Shown one piece after another: positions 39,752 through 47,435 of a stretch of 64,000 bases of DNA. Both the position numbers and the translations under genes were made by a program. This DNA comes from Novosphingobium album (ex Hu et al. 2023) (GTDB taxonomy: Bacteria; Pseudomonadota; Alphaproteobacteria; Sphingomonadales; Sphingomonadaceae). Below the pieces are notes generated by a model. The model was not told the origin of the DNA. It did no database searches and saw nothing but the letters and a program-made list of their open reading frames with translations. The stretch is from NCBI RefSeq assembly GCF_022832385.1, contig NZ_JALHLE010000001.1, forward strand, positions 181,753 through 245,752. The letters are read 5' to 3'. Within the stretch, counting starts at the first letter, position 1. Every line of letters starts with the position of its first letter.

Positions 39752-39844
39752 GCTCTCTCCCGCGTTTAGGCGGAAGAGAGGCTAGAAACGGCGCCTGCGA
39801 TTGGCAAAGCCCAGCATTAGAACACGGTCAATGTCCACACTGCT

Positions 39845-40654
39845 TCAGGCAAACGCCTCCTCGCCCACCAGCGTGGTCCGGTGCATCATCCGACCGCTGT
39901 CGAGCGGATAGGGCGTCGCGCGGTGGAGCACGCCGGTATTGTCCCAGATCAGCATGTCGCCCGGGGTCCAGCCGTGCCAGTAGAGGAACTGCGGCTGCGT
40001 CACCCAGTCGAGCAGTTCGGCCAGCAGTGCGTCACTCTCGGCCCGGTCCATGCCCACCACGTGCGAGGCGTGGCAGCCAACGACCAGCGACTTGCGGCCG
40101 CACTTGTGCGTCCACACGAGGCTGTGGGTCTTGTCGGCCACGCCGTTCCAGTAGGCAACATTGGCATCGGTCGGCGTCACGCCGGCGCGCTCCATCGAAG
40201 TCTTGAAACTGTGCACCACCTTCAGGCCTTCCAGCCGCGCCTTCATCTCCGGCGAGAGCGCCTCGTAAGCGGCATAGGAATTGGCGAAGCCGGTCTGGCC
40301 GCCCTCCTTTGACAGCACACGCCCGGTCAGCAGCGAGCCGAACACCGGAATATCGTCATGCGTGCCGTCCATGTGCCAAAGCCAGGAGCCCTTGAGATAT
40401 TCGGCCCTGGCGTTCGCCTCCTCGTCGAGCGTGACCTTGAAGATCCCCTTCTTGCCCTCGTCGCGCACGGTGCCCATCAGCCCTGCAAGCTCAACCTGCT
40501 GCTCGTCGGTCAGGTTCAGTTCGGGGAACACCAGCACGCCGCGTTCGACCAGCAGCTTGCGCAGTTCGGCCGCCGTTTCCGGATTCAGGATATCCCCGGG
40601 CGTGCCCTCCACGCGCGATCCGATTGCCGGGGTCAGGTTGGTCACCTGGATCAT
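39845..40654 (-). CDS. TauD/TfdA family Fe(II)/2-oxoglutarate dioxygenase (2)
   Basis: A 269-residue dioxygenase close to classic TauD/TfdA length. Iron ligands: H94-M-D96 in LWHMDGTHDD and the distal His of DNTGVLHRAT (about 246), with the 2-oxoglutarate Arg in GRMMHRTTLVG. The fixed ATG at 40654 follows GGGGAGAGG. The AAATAGTCCA-type element lies 41-66 bp upstream and probably controls it. Its sequence is only distantly related to the TauD at 30174. Substrate unknown. Confidence 0.87.
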   Translation of the reverse strand: MIQVTNLTPAIGSRVEGTPGDILNPETAAELRKLLVERGVLVFPELNLTDEQQVELAGLMGTVRDEGKKGIFKVTLDEEANARAEYLKGSWLWHMDGTHDDIPVFGSLLTGRVLSKEGGQTGFANSYAAYEALSPEMKARLEGLKVVHSFKTSMERAGVTPTDANVAYWNGVADKTHSLVWTHKCGRKSLVVGCHASHVVGMDRAESDALLAELLDWVTQPQFLYWHGWTPGDMLIWDNTGVLHRATPYPLDSGRMMHRTTLVGEEAFA

Positions 40655-40694
40655 CGTTCGTCCTCTCCCCGCCGCCCGATGATGCCGGACGGCT

Positions 40695-40720
40695 TAAAAA
40701 TACCATGTGGACTATTTTTA
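40695..40720 (-). promoter_or_regulatory. candidate TetR operator A (upstream of TauD 2)
   Basis: TAAAAATA-N10-TATTTTTA inverted repeat with a CCATGTGG core. Read in the TauD direction it contains AAATAGTCCACATGGTA, which matches site B at 41537-41553 in 15 of 17 positions and in the same orientation to its gene. It lies between TauD (2) and the TetR gene at 40788. Confidence 0.65.
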
Positions 40721-40787
40721 GTGCCAGCGTGAGGATCGTGTCAAGCACGCGCGATCAGCGACGATCAGGAGACTTGGCGGCGCCGGC

Positions 40788-41465
40788 TCACCAGCTCGCG
40801 CGGCCGGCCACGAGCAGGTCGACCATGGCATCGACCCAGCTCTCGCGTTCGGCGGCGGGAACCGCTGTCTCGCGCAGGAACGCCCGGCCATACCAGCCGC
40901 GCAGCATCAGGATGAAACCCTCGGCGGGAATTTCCGGGTGACGGCAGGGGATACCATCGGCTTCCGCACAACGCGCGATGAAGCGGGTTATCTGCTCGAT
41001 GCCGGTGCGCGTGCTTTCCAGCGCGGCGCGGGCAACTTCGGGAAACTGGTGCGAGGCGCCATAGATCAGCCGGTTGACGTGCAGGTAGTCGCTCTCGAGG
41101 CTGTAGAACAGCGCCCGCTTGGCATAGGCCCTGAGCCCGGCCTTGAGGTCCGCCGCCCCGTCGGAATCGAGCGACGCGGCGGCCGACATCCGCGCGATCT
41201 GCTGCGTCATGATCGCCTGGAACAGCGCCTCCTTGGAATCGAAACGCGCCTGCAGCGTGGTGCGCGCGACATTGGCGGCCTTGGCAATGCCGCGCATCGA
41301 CGCGCCGCCATAGCCCTCGCGGATGAACTCGGCGAGCGCGGCATCGATCAGGGCATTGTCGATCTCGGCGGCGTCCTCGCTGGTCGGCCGCCCGCGCGGG
41401 CGCGACGGTCGCACGGGCACCTTCGCCCCCCGCTTCGCCCCCGCTGCCTGCTTCGCCCCGCTCAT
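40788..41465 (-). CDS. TetR family transcriptional regulator (1)
   Basis: A 225-residue regulator with an N-terminal helix-turn-helix (GYGGASMRGIAKAANVARTT, about residues 55-74, then LQARFDSKEALFQAIM) and an all-helical ligand-binding domain. The N-terminus is long and basic (AKRGAKVPVRPSRPRGRP). It lies between two copies of a shared AAATAGTCCA element: site A upstream of TauD (2) and site B in its own divergent gap with Rieske (2). It is likely a local repressor of both units and of itself. Confidence 0.88.
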   Translation of the reverse strand: MSGAKQAAGAKRGAKVPVRPSRPRGRPTSEDAAEIDNALIDAALAEFIREGYGGASMRGIAKAANVARTTLQARFDSKEALFQAIMTQQIARMSAAASLDSDGAADLKAGLRAYAKRALFYSLESDYLHVNRLIYGASHQFPEVARAALESTRTGIEQITRFIARCAEADGIPCRHPEIPAEGFILMLRGWYGRAFLRETAVPAAERESWVDAMVDLLVAGRASW

Positions 41466-41533
41466 CCGGCCTCCCTAGCAACAAACCCGGCCAACGCGAA
41501 CCCGTCCGGCGAAGGACGAAAGAGTGGCTTGCA

Positions 41534-41560
41534 AATAAATAGTCCAGATGGCAGTTTATT
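41534..41560 (+). promoter_or_regulatory. candidate TetR operator B (tetR/Rieske 2 gap)
   Basis: AATAAA-N15-TTTATT inverted repeat surrounding a CCAGATGG core; the 17-bp AAATAGTCCAGATGGCA (41537-41553) matches site A in 15 of 17 positions. It is 55-81 bp upstream of the Rieske (2) start and could also control the divergent tetR. Confidence 0.65.
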
Positions 41561-41614
41561 CATCCCGAAAGCAACGAGTCCGAATGATCGGAACACCGGA
41601 GGGAGAGAGCAGAC

Positions 41615-42982
41615 ATGCAGCAGGAAAAGCCCGGCGCGGTGGTCGATGACGGGCCGCGTATCGCCGATATCGACTTCTCCGGCTTCCTTATGCGCGTGCC
41701 GACCGACCGTTACTGGTCGCAGGACTACGCGGACCGCGAGCGCGAGGCGCTGTGGCTGCGCGTCTGGCAAGTCACCGGCCGCGCTGACGACATTCCCGAA
41801 GCGGGCGACTGGTTCGAATACAAACTGTTCGACCAGTCGTGGATTCTCGTGCGCGGGCGCGACGGCCAGATCCGCGGCTTCGTCAATGCCTGCCGCCATC
41901 GGGGCAACGCCTTTTGCGAGGGCAAGGGCCACTCGGCGCGCTTCACCTGCCCCTATCACAACTGGTCCTACGGCCTCGACGGCAAGCTGCTCGCCGTTGC
42001 GCGACCGGATTTTGAAGGCACGCTGGAGGATTTTGTCGGTGCCAAGGAAGAGCTTGGCCTGATCGAAGTGCCGGTGGAGACTTTCGCGGGCTTCGTGTTC
42101 CTCAATCCCGACCGCAATGCCGCGCCACTATCCGAATTCCTCGGCGAAGCGCTGGACCTGCTCGCACCCTACCGAATCGAGGAGATGATCCCCTATGGCT
42201 TCAATGTCCGAGAGAGTGTCGGCTGCAACTGGAAGGTAATCCTGGACGCTTTTCAGGAAGGCTATCACATTCAGGGCGTGCATCCGGAGCTGGTCGCGGC
42301 CATGGACGAATCGCAGGAGCGCTACCACTTTCTCGGCGACCACAGCGTGGCCACCGCGCCCTTCGGGACCTCCAACCTCGCCGAGAGCAGCCTCGAGGAA
42401 CAGGTGGCCGCGATCCACAGCCTCCCCGCCACGTTTCCCGCTGTGGCGGATTCGCTGCCGCGCTTCGACGAACTGCTTGAGGGGCTCCGCAAGGCCGATG
42501 GCACAATGCCCCCCGCATCGGACATTCCGCTGCGCACCCTGCTGCAACAGGCCATGCGCGAAAGCTGGCAGGCCAAGGGCCTCGATGTCAGTGGCCTCAC
42601 CGACAACCAGCTCAGCGACAACCATTTCTGGATCCTGTTCCCGAACTTCTTCCTGACCATCCATGCCGGCGAAGGCACGCTGATCATGGCGTTCCCGAGC
42701 GAGGACGTCGATCCCAATCGCTGCACCTGGCACGTGCAGAACCTGCAGTGGTTCCCCCCGGAACAGCGCGCGGCCATGCGCACGCCGCTGACCGACGTGC
42801 CGGAGGGCGAGCACTTCGCCTACTTCCTCGCGCTGGAGCAGGACTACGAGCAGATGCAGCACCAGCAGCGGGGTCTGCGCAACAAGACCCAGCCCTACCT
42901 GTCGCTGACGCGTCAGGAAGTGCGCCTTGCCCACTATCACGCCTCCATCGCCAGCTGGGTGGAAGGCGGCAGCGCGCGTTGA
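41615..42982 (+). CDS. aromatic ring-hydroxylating Rieske oxygenase, alpha subunit (2)
   Basis: A 455-residue alpha subunit. Rieske ligands C93-R-H95 and C112-P-Y-H115; mononuclear iron His residues H218 and H223 in EGYHIQGVHPE; bridging Asp in ILDAFQEGYH. Very similar throughout to the broken gene at 43631 (for example RPxxxG...VEVPVxTFAGFxFLNPD, and NxHFWxLFPNFFxT), showing recent duplication. The C-terminus RLAHYHASIASWVEGG ends just before the NTF2-like gene at 43027, with which it forms a pair. No ferredoxin or reductase gene is close by. The ATG at 41615 lies behind operator B. Confidence 0.9.
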   Translation: MQQEKPGAVVDDGPRIADIDFSGFLMRVPTDRYWSQDYADREREALWLRVWQVTGRADDIPEAGDWFEYKLFDQSWILVRGRDGQIRGFVNACRHRGNAFCEGKGHSARFTCPYHNWSYGLDGKLLAVARPDFEGTLEDFVGAKEELGLIEVPVETFAGFVFLNPDRNAAPLSEFLGEALDLLAPYRIEEMIPYGFNVRESVGCNWKVILDAFQEGYHIQGVHPELVAAMDESQERYHFLGDHSVATAPFGTSNLAESSLEEQVAAIHSLPATFPAVADSLPRFDELLEGLRKADGTMPPASDIPLRTLLQQAMRESWQAKGLDVSGLTDNQLSDNHFWILFPNFFLTIHAGEGTLIMAFPSEDVDPNRCTWHVQNLQWFPPEQRAAMRTPLTDVPEGEHFAYFLALEQDYEQMQHQQRGLRNKTQPYLSLTRQEVRLAHYHASIASWVEGGSAR

Positions 42983-43026
42983 ACGGCGCGCCACACGATC
43001 AAAACAGAATTGGGAGAAGACCGGAC

Positions 43027-43485
43027 ATGGAAATCATCACGGCAACCGCTACGACCAGCGAGAAAGGCCCGCTGACCAAACTCGTCGAGGCCTACAGCGA
43101 AGCGGTCGGCCAGATCGCCGCGCAGGGCATTTCCTCGCCCGCCGACTGGGAGCCGCTGTCCGAATACATCGCCACCGCCGAATTCAAACGCGTCGGCGCC
43201 TATCTCGAGGAACTGGACTGGGACCAGTACTGCCGCTTCATGACCGACTGGGTCGGCGGCGGCACCCGGTTTGAAATGGACATGTTCCGCATCACCGAGG
43301 CCGGCCGCGTTGTCGTGCAGGAGATCGAAGAGCGCCACTACCGCGGCGACGAGTTCATCCGCAAGAACGTGATCGCGCTCTACGTCTTCAACGAGGACCG
43401 GAAGATCGTGCACCTCGACATCTACGAACAGGCGAAGGATTCGGGCCGCTGGATCATGGACGCCGCCAATGCCGCCATGGCCTGA
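43027..43485 (+). CDS. NTF2-like protein paired with Rieske (2)
   Basis: A 152-residue predicted NTF2-fold protein: ADWEPLSEYIATAEFKRVGA, LDWDQYCRFMTDW, a strand-rich centre (FRITEAGRVVVQEIEERH) and YVFNEDRKIVHLDIYEQ. It begins 44 bp after the Rieske (2) stop. It is homologous to the 44988 gene, which sits behind the broken Rieske copy, so an alpha-NTF2 module has been duplicated. Ring-hydroxylating oxygenase beta subunits also have an NTF2 fold, so a small-subunit role is possible but not shown. The ATG follows GGAGAAGACC. The reading frame extends back to 42748 through the Rieske gene only as shadow. Confidence 0.75.
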   Translation: MEIITATATTSEKGPLTKLVEAYSEAVGQIAAQGISSPADWEPLSEYIATAEFKRVGAYLEELDWDQYCRFMTDWVGGGTRFEMDMFRITEAGRVVVQEIEERHYRGDEFIRKNVIALYVFNEDRKIVHLDIYEQAKDSGRWIMDAANAAMA

Positions 43486-43551
43486 CGCGGAAATCCAGTG
43501 ACAGGCCTCGTTCAATGCACTCGCACTGGCTTATCATTAAAGAGAATAAAC

Positions 43552-43573
43552 CCTATCATTTATCATTGATAGG
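43552..43573 (+). promoter_or_regulatory. palindromic operator-like site upstream of Rieske (3)
   Basis: CCTATCA-N8-TGATAGG forms a perfect 7-bp inverted repeat. TATCATT occurs three times here (43532, 43554, 43561). The stretch is AT-rich compared with its surroundings and starts 58 bp before the ATG at 43631. It is a candidate target of the TetR encoded at 45481. Confidence 0.5.
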
Positions 43574-43630
43574 TCAGCACGAAAGCGGTAGGCAGGATAA
43601 GACTCAGGAACCACGGGAGAGGTTCGCAGC

Positions 43631-44974
43631 ATGACTGAACAGACTGCCGTCCGGCCGTTTGGCGAAATCGACTTTGCCGCCTTCAACTGGCAGATCGGCA
43701 CCAACCGCTACACGTCCGCGCAAATCCAGGAGCTCGAAAAGGATCGCATCTGGAGCAAGGTGTGGCAGATCGTCGGACGCGCCGATGAACTGCCGGAGGC
43801 CGGCGACTGGAAGGTCTACACCCTCTTCGATCAGTCCTATGTAGTGGTGCGGGGCCGCGACGGCGTGATCCGCGGCTTCATCAACGCCTGCCGCCACCGC
43901 GGCAATATCCTATGCGCCGAAAAGAAGGGCCACTCCGGCCGCTTCACCTGCCCCTATCACCTGTGGACCTACGGCCTCGACGGCAAGCTGATCGCGGTCG
44001 CCCGCCCCCACCCCCGTGGGTGACATCGACAAGGGCGCGCATGGCCTCGTCGAAGTGCCGGTCGACACCTTTGCCGGCTTCATCTTCCTCAACCCGGACA
44101 AGCAGGCGAAGCCGCTGGCCGAATTCCTCGGCGCCGAAGTGGTCGAGCGGCTTTCGGCCTACAAGCTCGACAGATGACCCCGGTCGGCATGGACGTGCGC
44201 GAGGCGCTCGACTGCAACTGGAAGGTCGTGATCGACGCCTTCTCCGAAGGCTACCACATCATCGGCGTCCATCCCGAACTGCTCTCGGTGATCGACCTGG
44301 AGGCGGGCAACAGCCGCCACGGCTTCTTCGGCGATCATGGCATGGCCGTCTCGCCCTTCGAAGTGAAACGCACCGCCGAATGCTCGCTAGAGGAACAGGT
44401 CGAAGGCATCCGCAGCCTGCCCGGCACTTTCCCGACCGTCGCCGAAGTGCTGCCCCGGTTCGAGGAAATGGTCGCCGTGCACCGCGATGCGGACGGCGTC
44501 CTGTCGTTCCCCGAAGGCATGACCGTGCGCACCCTGCTGCAGCAGGCCACGCGCGAGACGCTGACCGCCAAAGGCCTCGACGTCAGCGCGCTCGCCGACG
44601 ACCAGATGAGCGACAATCAGGGCTGGTTCCTGTTCCCCAACTTCTTCATGACCATCCGCGCGGGTGAGGCAACGACGATCATGGCCTATCCGCACCCGGA
44701 CGGCGATCCCAACAAGTGCGTCTGGCACGTCACTGCCTACATGTGGCTGCCCGAAGAGGTCCGCGCGCAGTACCGCGCGCAGCCGGTGGAAGTGACCGAG
44801 CCGAACAGCTATCCCTACTTCCTCGCGCTGCAGCAGGACTACGAGCAGATGCCGCGCCAGCAGCAGGGCCTGCGCAACAAGGGGCTCGACCACATGTCGC
44901 TCATTCACGAGGAACTGAGCATCGCCAGGTTCCACACCGTGATCGACCGCTATCTCGCCGACAAGGCCGCTTGA
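43631..44974 (+). pseudogene. Rieske oxygenase alpha subunit (3), two compensating frameshifts
   Basis: Closely related to the Rieske (2) alpha subunit but not continuous. Frame 0 runs from the ATG at 43631 through both Rieske motifs (NACRHRGN and CPYH) to a premature TGA at 44021. Protein continues in frame +1 (VGDIDKGAHGLVEVPVDTFAGFIFLNPD, from 44016) to a TGA at 44171-44173, and then returns to frame 0 at ATG 44174 (MTPVGMDVREALDCNWK) to the end at 44974. One extra base in or near the C-rich run 44002-44015 and one missing base near 44171 would restore a 448-residue protein. All later motifs are intact (EGYHIIGVHPE). Either the gene is recently inactivated, or one or both lesions are sequencing errors in a C-run; the second is not in a long homopolymer. 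Confidence 0.85.
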
Positions 44975-44987
44975 GAGGAGCCCCACA

Positions 44988-45461
44988 ATGAAGCAAATGT
45001 ACGACGTGGAAAAGGTCATCGGCCAGTACTCCGGCCTCTCGCGCAAGGTTCTGGAATACAGCCTGGCGATGAAGACCTTGCTCGACGATTCCAAGAAGCC
45101 CGGCTTCGATCCGGCCCGCTGGGAGGAAATGGGCGCTTTCCTCGACACCGAGAATTTCGAGCGGATCGGCAATTTCAAGGAAGTGATGGACTGGCCTACC
45201 TACCGCGACTTCCTCGCCGGATGGGCCCCCAATGCCGAGTGGGAATGCTCGTTCAAGCGCGTAACCGAGAACGGCAACCTCGTCCTGCTCGAGCTGGAGG
45301 AACGCACGTCGATGGGCGGCGCGCAGAACGCGGTCAATTCGCTGTCGGTCTATGAGTTCGACGATGCCGGCAAGGTCGATCATCTCGACATCTACCTGCA
45401 GATGCCCCTGCCCGATCCGGCACTGCTCGCCAGCTACGCCGATGTGGACATTACGGGGTGA
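44988..45461 (+). CDS. NTF2-like protein paired with Rieske (3)
   Basis: A 157-residue predicted NTF2-fold protein starting 13 bp after the broken Rieske gene, with GAGGAG as ribosome site. Shared family features: ARWEEMGAFLDTENFERIG, EVMDWPTYRDFLAGWA, FKRVTENGNLVLLELEERT, and YEFDDAGKVDHLDIYLQM. It is closest to the 18474 gene (same DT-F-R-G, VMDW, YLQ blocks) and a more distant paralogue of 43027. The reading frame is intact although its presumed partner is broken. Confidence 0.77.
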   Translation: MKQMYDVEKVIGQYSGLSRKVLEYSLAMKTLLDDSKKPGFDPARWEEMGAFLDTENFERIGNFKEVMDWPTYRDFLAGWAPNAEWECSFKRVTENGNLVLLELEERTSMGGAQNAVNSLSVYEFDDAGKVDHLDIYLQMPLPDPALLASYADVDITG

Positions 45462-45480
45462 TCGCCTCTAATCGCTAGCC

Positions 45481-46170
45481 ATGGCAGCAAGCGAACCGAC
45501 CCCGCTCTTCACCGGCAAGCCGGTGCGCAAGGCCCGCGGCGATGGTCGCAGGCCGGGGCGGCCCACGCGCGAGATGATCGAGCAGCGCAACGAAGAACTG
45601 CTCGATCGCTCGCTCGACCTGTTTCTCGACAATGGCTTCGATGCGACCACGATCGACACGATCTGCGCCGACGTCGGCATGTCACGCCGGACGATCTACG
45701 CGCGCTACGGCGACAAGGAGACGTTGTTCAAGGCCGCGCTGCAGCGCGCGATCGACCAGTGGATCATCCCGGTCGAACGCCTGCGCGAGCAGGAATGCGA
45801 GGACCTCGAAGCTACCCTCGTCGCGATCGCCCGCCTGTGTGTCTCCAACATCAAGAAGAAATCTGGCATGCGCCTCGTGCGCATTGCCAACACAGAGGTG
45901 TTCCGTAGCCCCGAGGTCGCCCGATACCTCTGGGACCGCACTGCCGAACCCACGATCGGCTATCTCACCGACCTGCTCCAGCGACGCCTGCGCCCGGACG
46001 CCGGTTCCGTGCCCGATGCGCGGGACGCGGCAGCCTCGTTCCTGATCCTCGTCGTCGAAGGCTCGGTACAGCTCACGCTGTGGAACCAGATGTCGCCCGA
46101 CGACTACGACCGCCAGATCCTCTACCGCACCCGGCTGTTCCTGCACGGTGCGCAGGTCGATCCATCCTAG
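45481..46170 (+). CDS. TetR family transcriptional regulator (2)
   Basis: A 229-residue regulator: a basic N-terminal tail (RKARGDGRRPGRPTREMIEQ), HTH with ATTIDTICADVGMSRRTIYARYGDKETLF (about residues 52-80), and a helical ligand domain of the TetR_C group. It begins 19 bp after the NTF2-like gene, so it is likely transcribed with the Rieske (3) unit, whose promoter region has a TATCATT palindrome as a possible self-operator. It differs from TetR (1) in sequence and ligand domain. Confidence 0.85.
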   Translation: MAASEPTPLFTGKPVRKARGDGRRPGRPTREMIEQRNEELLDRSLDLFLDNGFDATTIDTICADVGMSRRTIYARYGDKETLFKAALQRAIDQWIIPVERLREQECEDLEATLVAIARLCVSNIKKKSGMRLVRIANTEVFRSPEVARYLWDRTAEPTIGYLTDLLQRRLRPDAGSVPDARDAAASFLILVVEGSVQLTLWNQMSPDDYDRQILYRTRLFLHGAQVDPS

Positions 46171-46185
46171 AATCACGACCTGGCC

Positions 46186-46359
46186 TCACGAAGGCACGCG
46201 TCTCGCGGGAACGGGCCAGATAACAAGGCCCACATAGTTCCAGGCATTGCGGCGCTCGAACGGGCGGCCGCCGGGAAAGCGATGCACTAGCCTGGTCAAC
46301 CACCAGCTGAAGCACTCCGGCTTCAGACACGCGTCAAGGCCTTTTGCGAATATGCGGTC
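46186..46359 (-). pseudogene. possible C-terminal remnant of a lost gene
   Basis: In the 224-bp convergent gap between tetR (2) and the malonyltransferase-like gene, a minus-strand frame reads about 57 codons ending in PARRVPS and a stop at 46186-46188. It includes FSWWLTRLVHRFPGG and RRNAWNYVGLVIWP, a protein-like sequence with G/C-ending codons. No start or upstream part is visible, so it may be a gene remnant. The frame lies downstream of the malonyltransferase stop and out of its frame. I do not recognise the family. A CTGAAGC/GCTTCAG hairpin (46307-46326) lies inside it. Confidence 0.3.
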
Positions 46360-46394
46360 ACGGCATCGTTGCCCTCGGTCCGCCGTTCCACCCC

Positions 46395-47435
46395 TCAGGC
46401 TTGCCCTTGAACTGCCAGATTGCGCTGATCGGTCAGGCCCATTGCCACGAGCAGGGGGTCACTTTCCTGCCGCGCGCGGAACTCATCCCTGCTGCCAAGC
46501 CCGCGCCATTGGGCGAGAATCAGCGACTGCGCCACCGCACCACCCAGCGTCGTACCGGGCCCGAGGATCACGAACAGATCGGGCGCGAACTCGCGCGCCG
46601 CGACGTGCAACGCCTTCGTGAAGTCGTAAGCGCAAGTGACCTGCTCGCCGAGCGTATAGGCGTAGAGATCGCCGCGATCGGTGGCCCCGGGATTCCAGAT
46701 CTTGCCCCGCCCGTCGATCATCGGCAGGTCAGGCTGCCGGAACAGCTCCACCGGCAATTGCATCCGCCCTTGAGCCGCTACCGGTTCCTGCAGGGGCGTG
46801 TGGAACGCGGCATGATTGCCCAGCCGCATCGGAAAGCGCTGTTGCACGGGCTCGACCGCCTTTTCAAAGGCCTTGAGCCCGGCGGCATCGCCCGCGATCA
46901 CCAGCATCCCACCCAGATCGATGGAGAGGTAAAGCTCCCGGCCCGGCTCCGCCCCGATCCGCGCAATCAGATCGAGCAGTTCGCGCTTGCGCTCGGGCCG
47001 GGGCACCCAGTCCTCATCCACCCAGGGATAGATCAGTTGTCCGCCGATAAGCGCGCTCTGCATCAGCGTGCCCATCGTATTGGCCACCCGGAACCCGTCA
47101 TCGGGCGTCAGCGCCCCGCCGCAGGCAAGCGCGGTGTACCAGCCCATCGAATTGCCGGTGACGGCGACAACCTCGATTTTCTGGCGATCGATCGCCAGAA
47201 AATCGCCATAGGACGCCGCGTAGATCAGGCCCGAGGCATTGTCCCCGCGCGTATGCTTCACCATGGAAAACCGCCCGGCGCCATCAAGCGCGCTCAGCGT
47301 TTCCTGCCCGGCGGCCGCCCGCTGTGCATCGAACCGGGCAAGCAGGGCCGGATCGGGAAAGTGGCGGCCGAGATAGCCGAGTTCGCTCGCATTATAGGTT
47401 CCCCGGCCGGGGCAAATCACGACGGCGGTGGTCAT
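46395..47435 (-). CDS. malonyl-CoA:ACP transacylase-like protein
   Basis: A 346-residue protein of the acyltransferase (FabD-like) fold. The nucleophile elbow is GNSMGWYTA (Ser in G-N-S-M-G, instead of GHSxG), and a later NHAAFHTP supplies the catalytic His. MTTAVVICPGRGTYN begins the fold, replacing FPGQG. It is coupled to the fused E1 gene (start ATG 47435 overlaps its stop by 4 bp), so the acyl group is probably derived from or passed to the E1 pathway rather than fatty-acid synthesis. The 47645 end of the open frame is shadow of the E1 gene. Confidence 0.72.
   Translation of the reverse strand: MTTAVVICPGRGTYNASELGYLGRHFPDPALLARFDAQRAAAGQETLSALDGAGRFSMVKHTRGDNASGLIYAASYGDFLAIDRQKIEVVAVTGNSMGWYTALACGGALTPDDGFRVANTMGTLMQSALIGGQLIYPWVDEDWVPRPERKRELLDLIARIGAEPGRELYLSIDLGGMLVIAGDAAGLKAFEKAVEPVQQRFPMRLGNHAAFHTPLQEPVAAQGRMQLPVELFRQPDLPMIDGRGKIWNPGATDRGDLYAYTLGEQVTCAYDFTKALHVAAREFAPDLFVILGPGTTLGGAVAQSLILAQWRGLGSRDEFRARQESDPLLVAMGLTDQRNLAVQGQA

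Noticed and set aside
43912..44667. 251-codon frame inside the broken Rieske gene
   Set aside because: It is the +2 shadow of the Rieske sequence; only the short stretch in frame +1 (44016-44170) carries the conserved protein.
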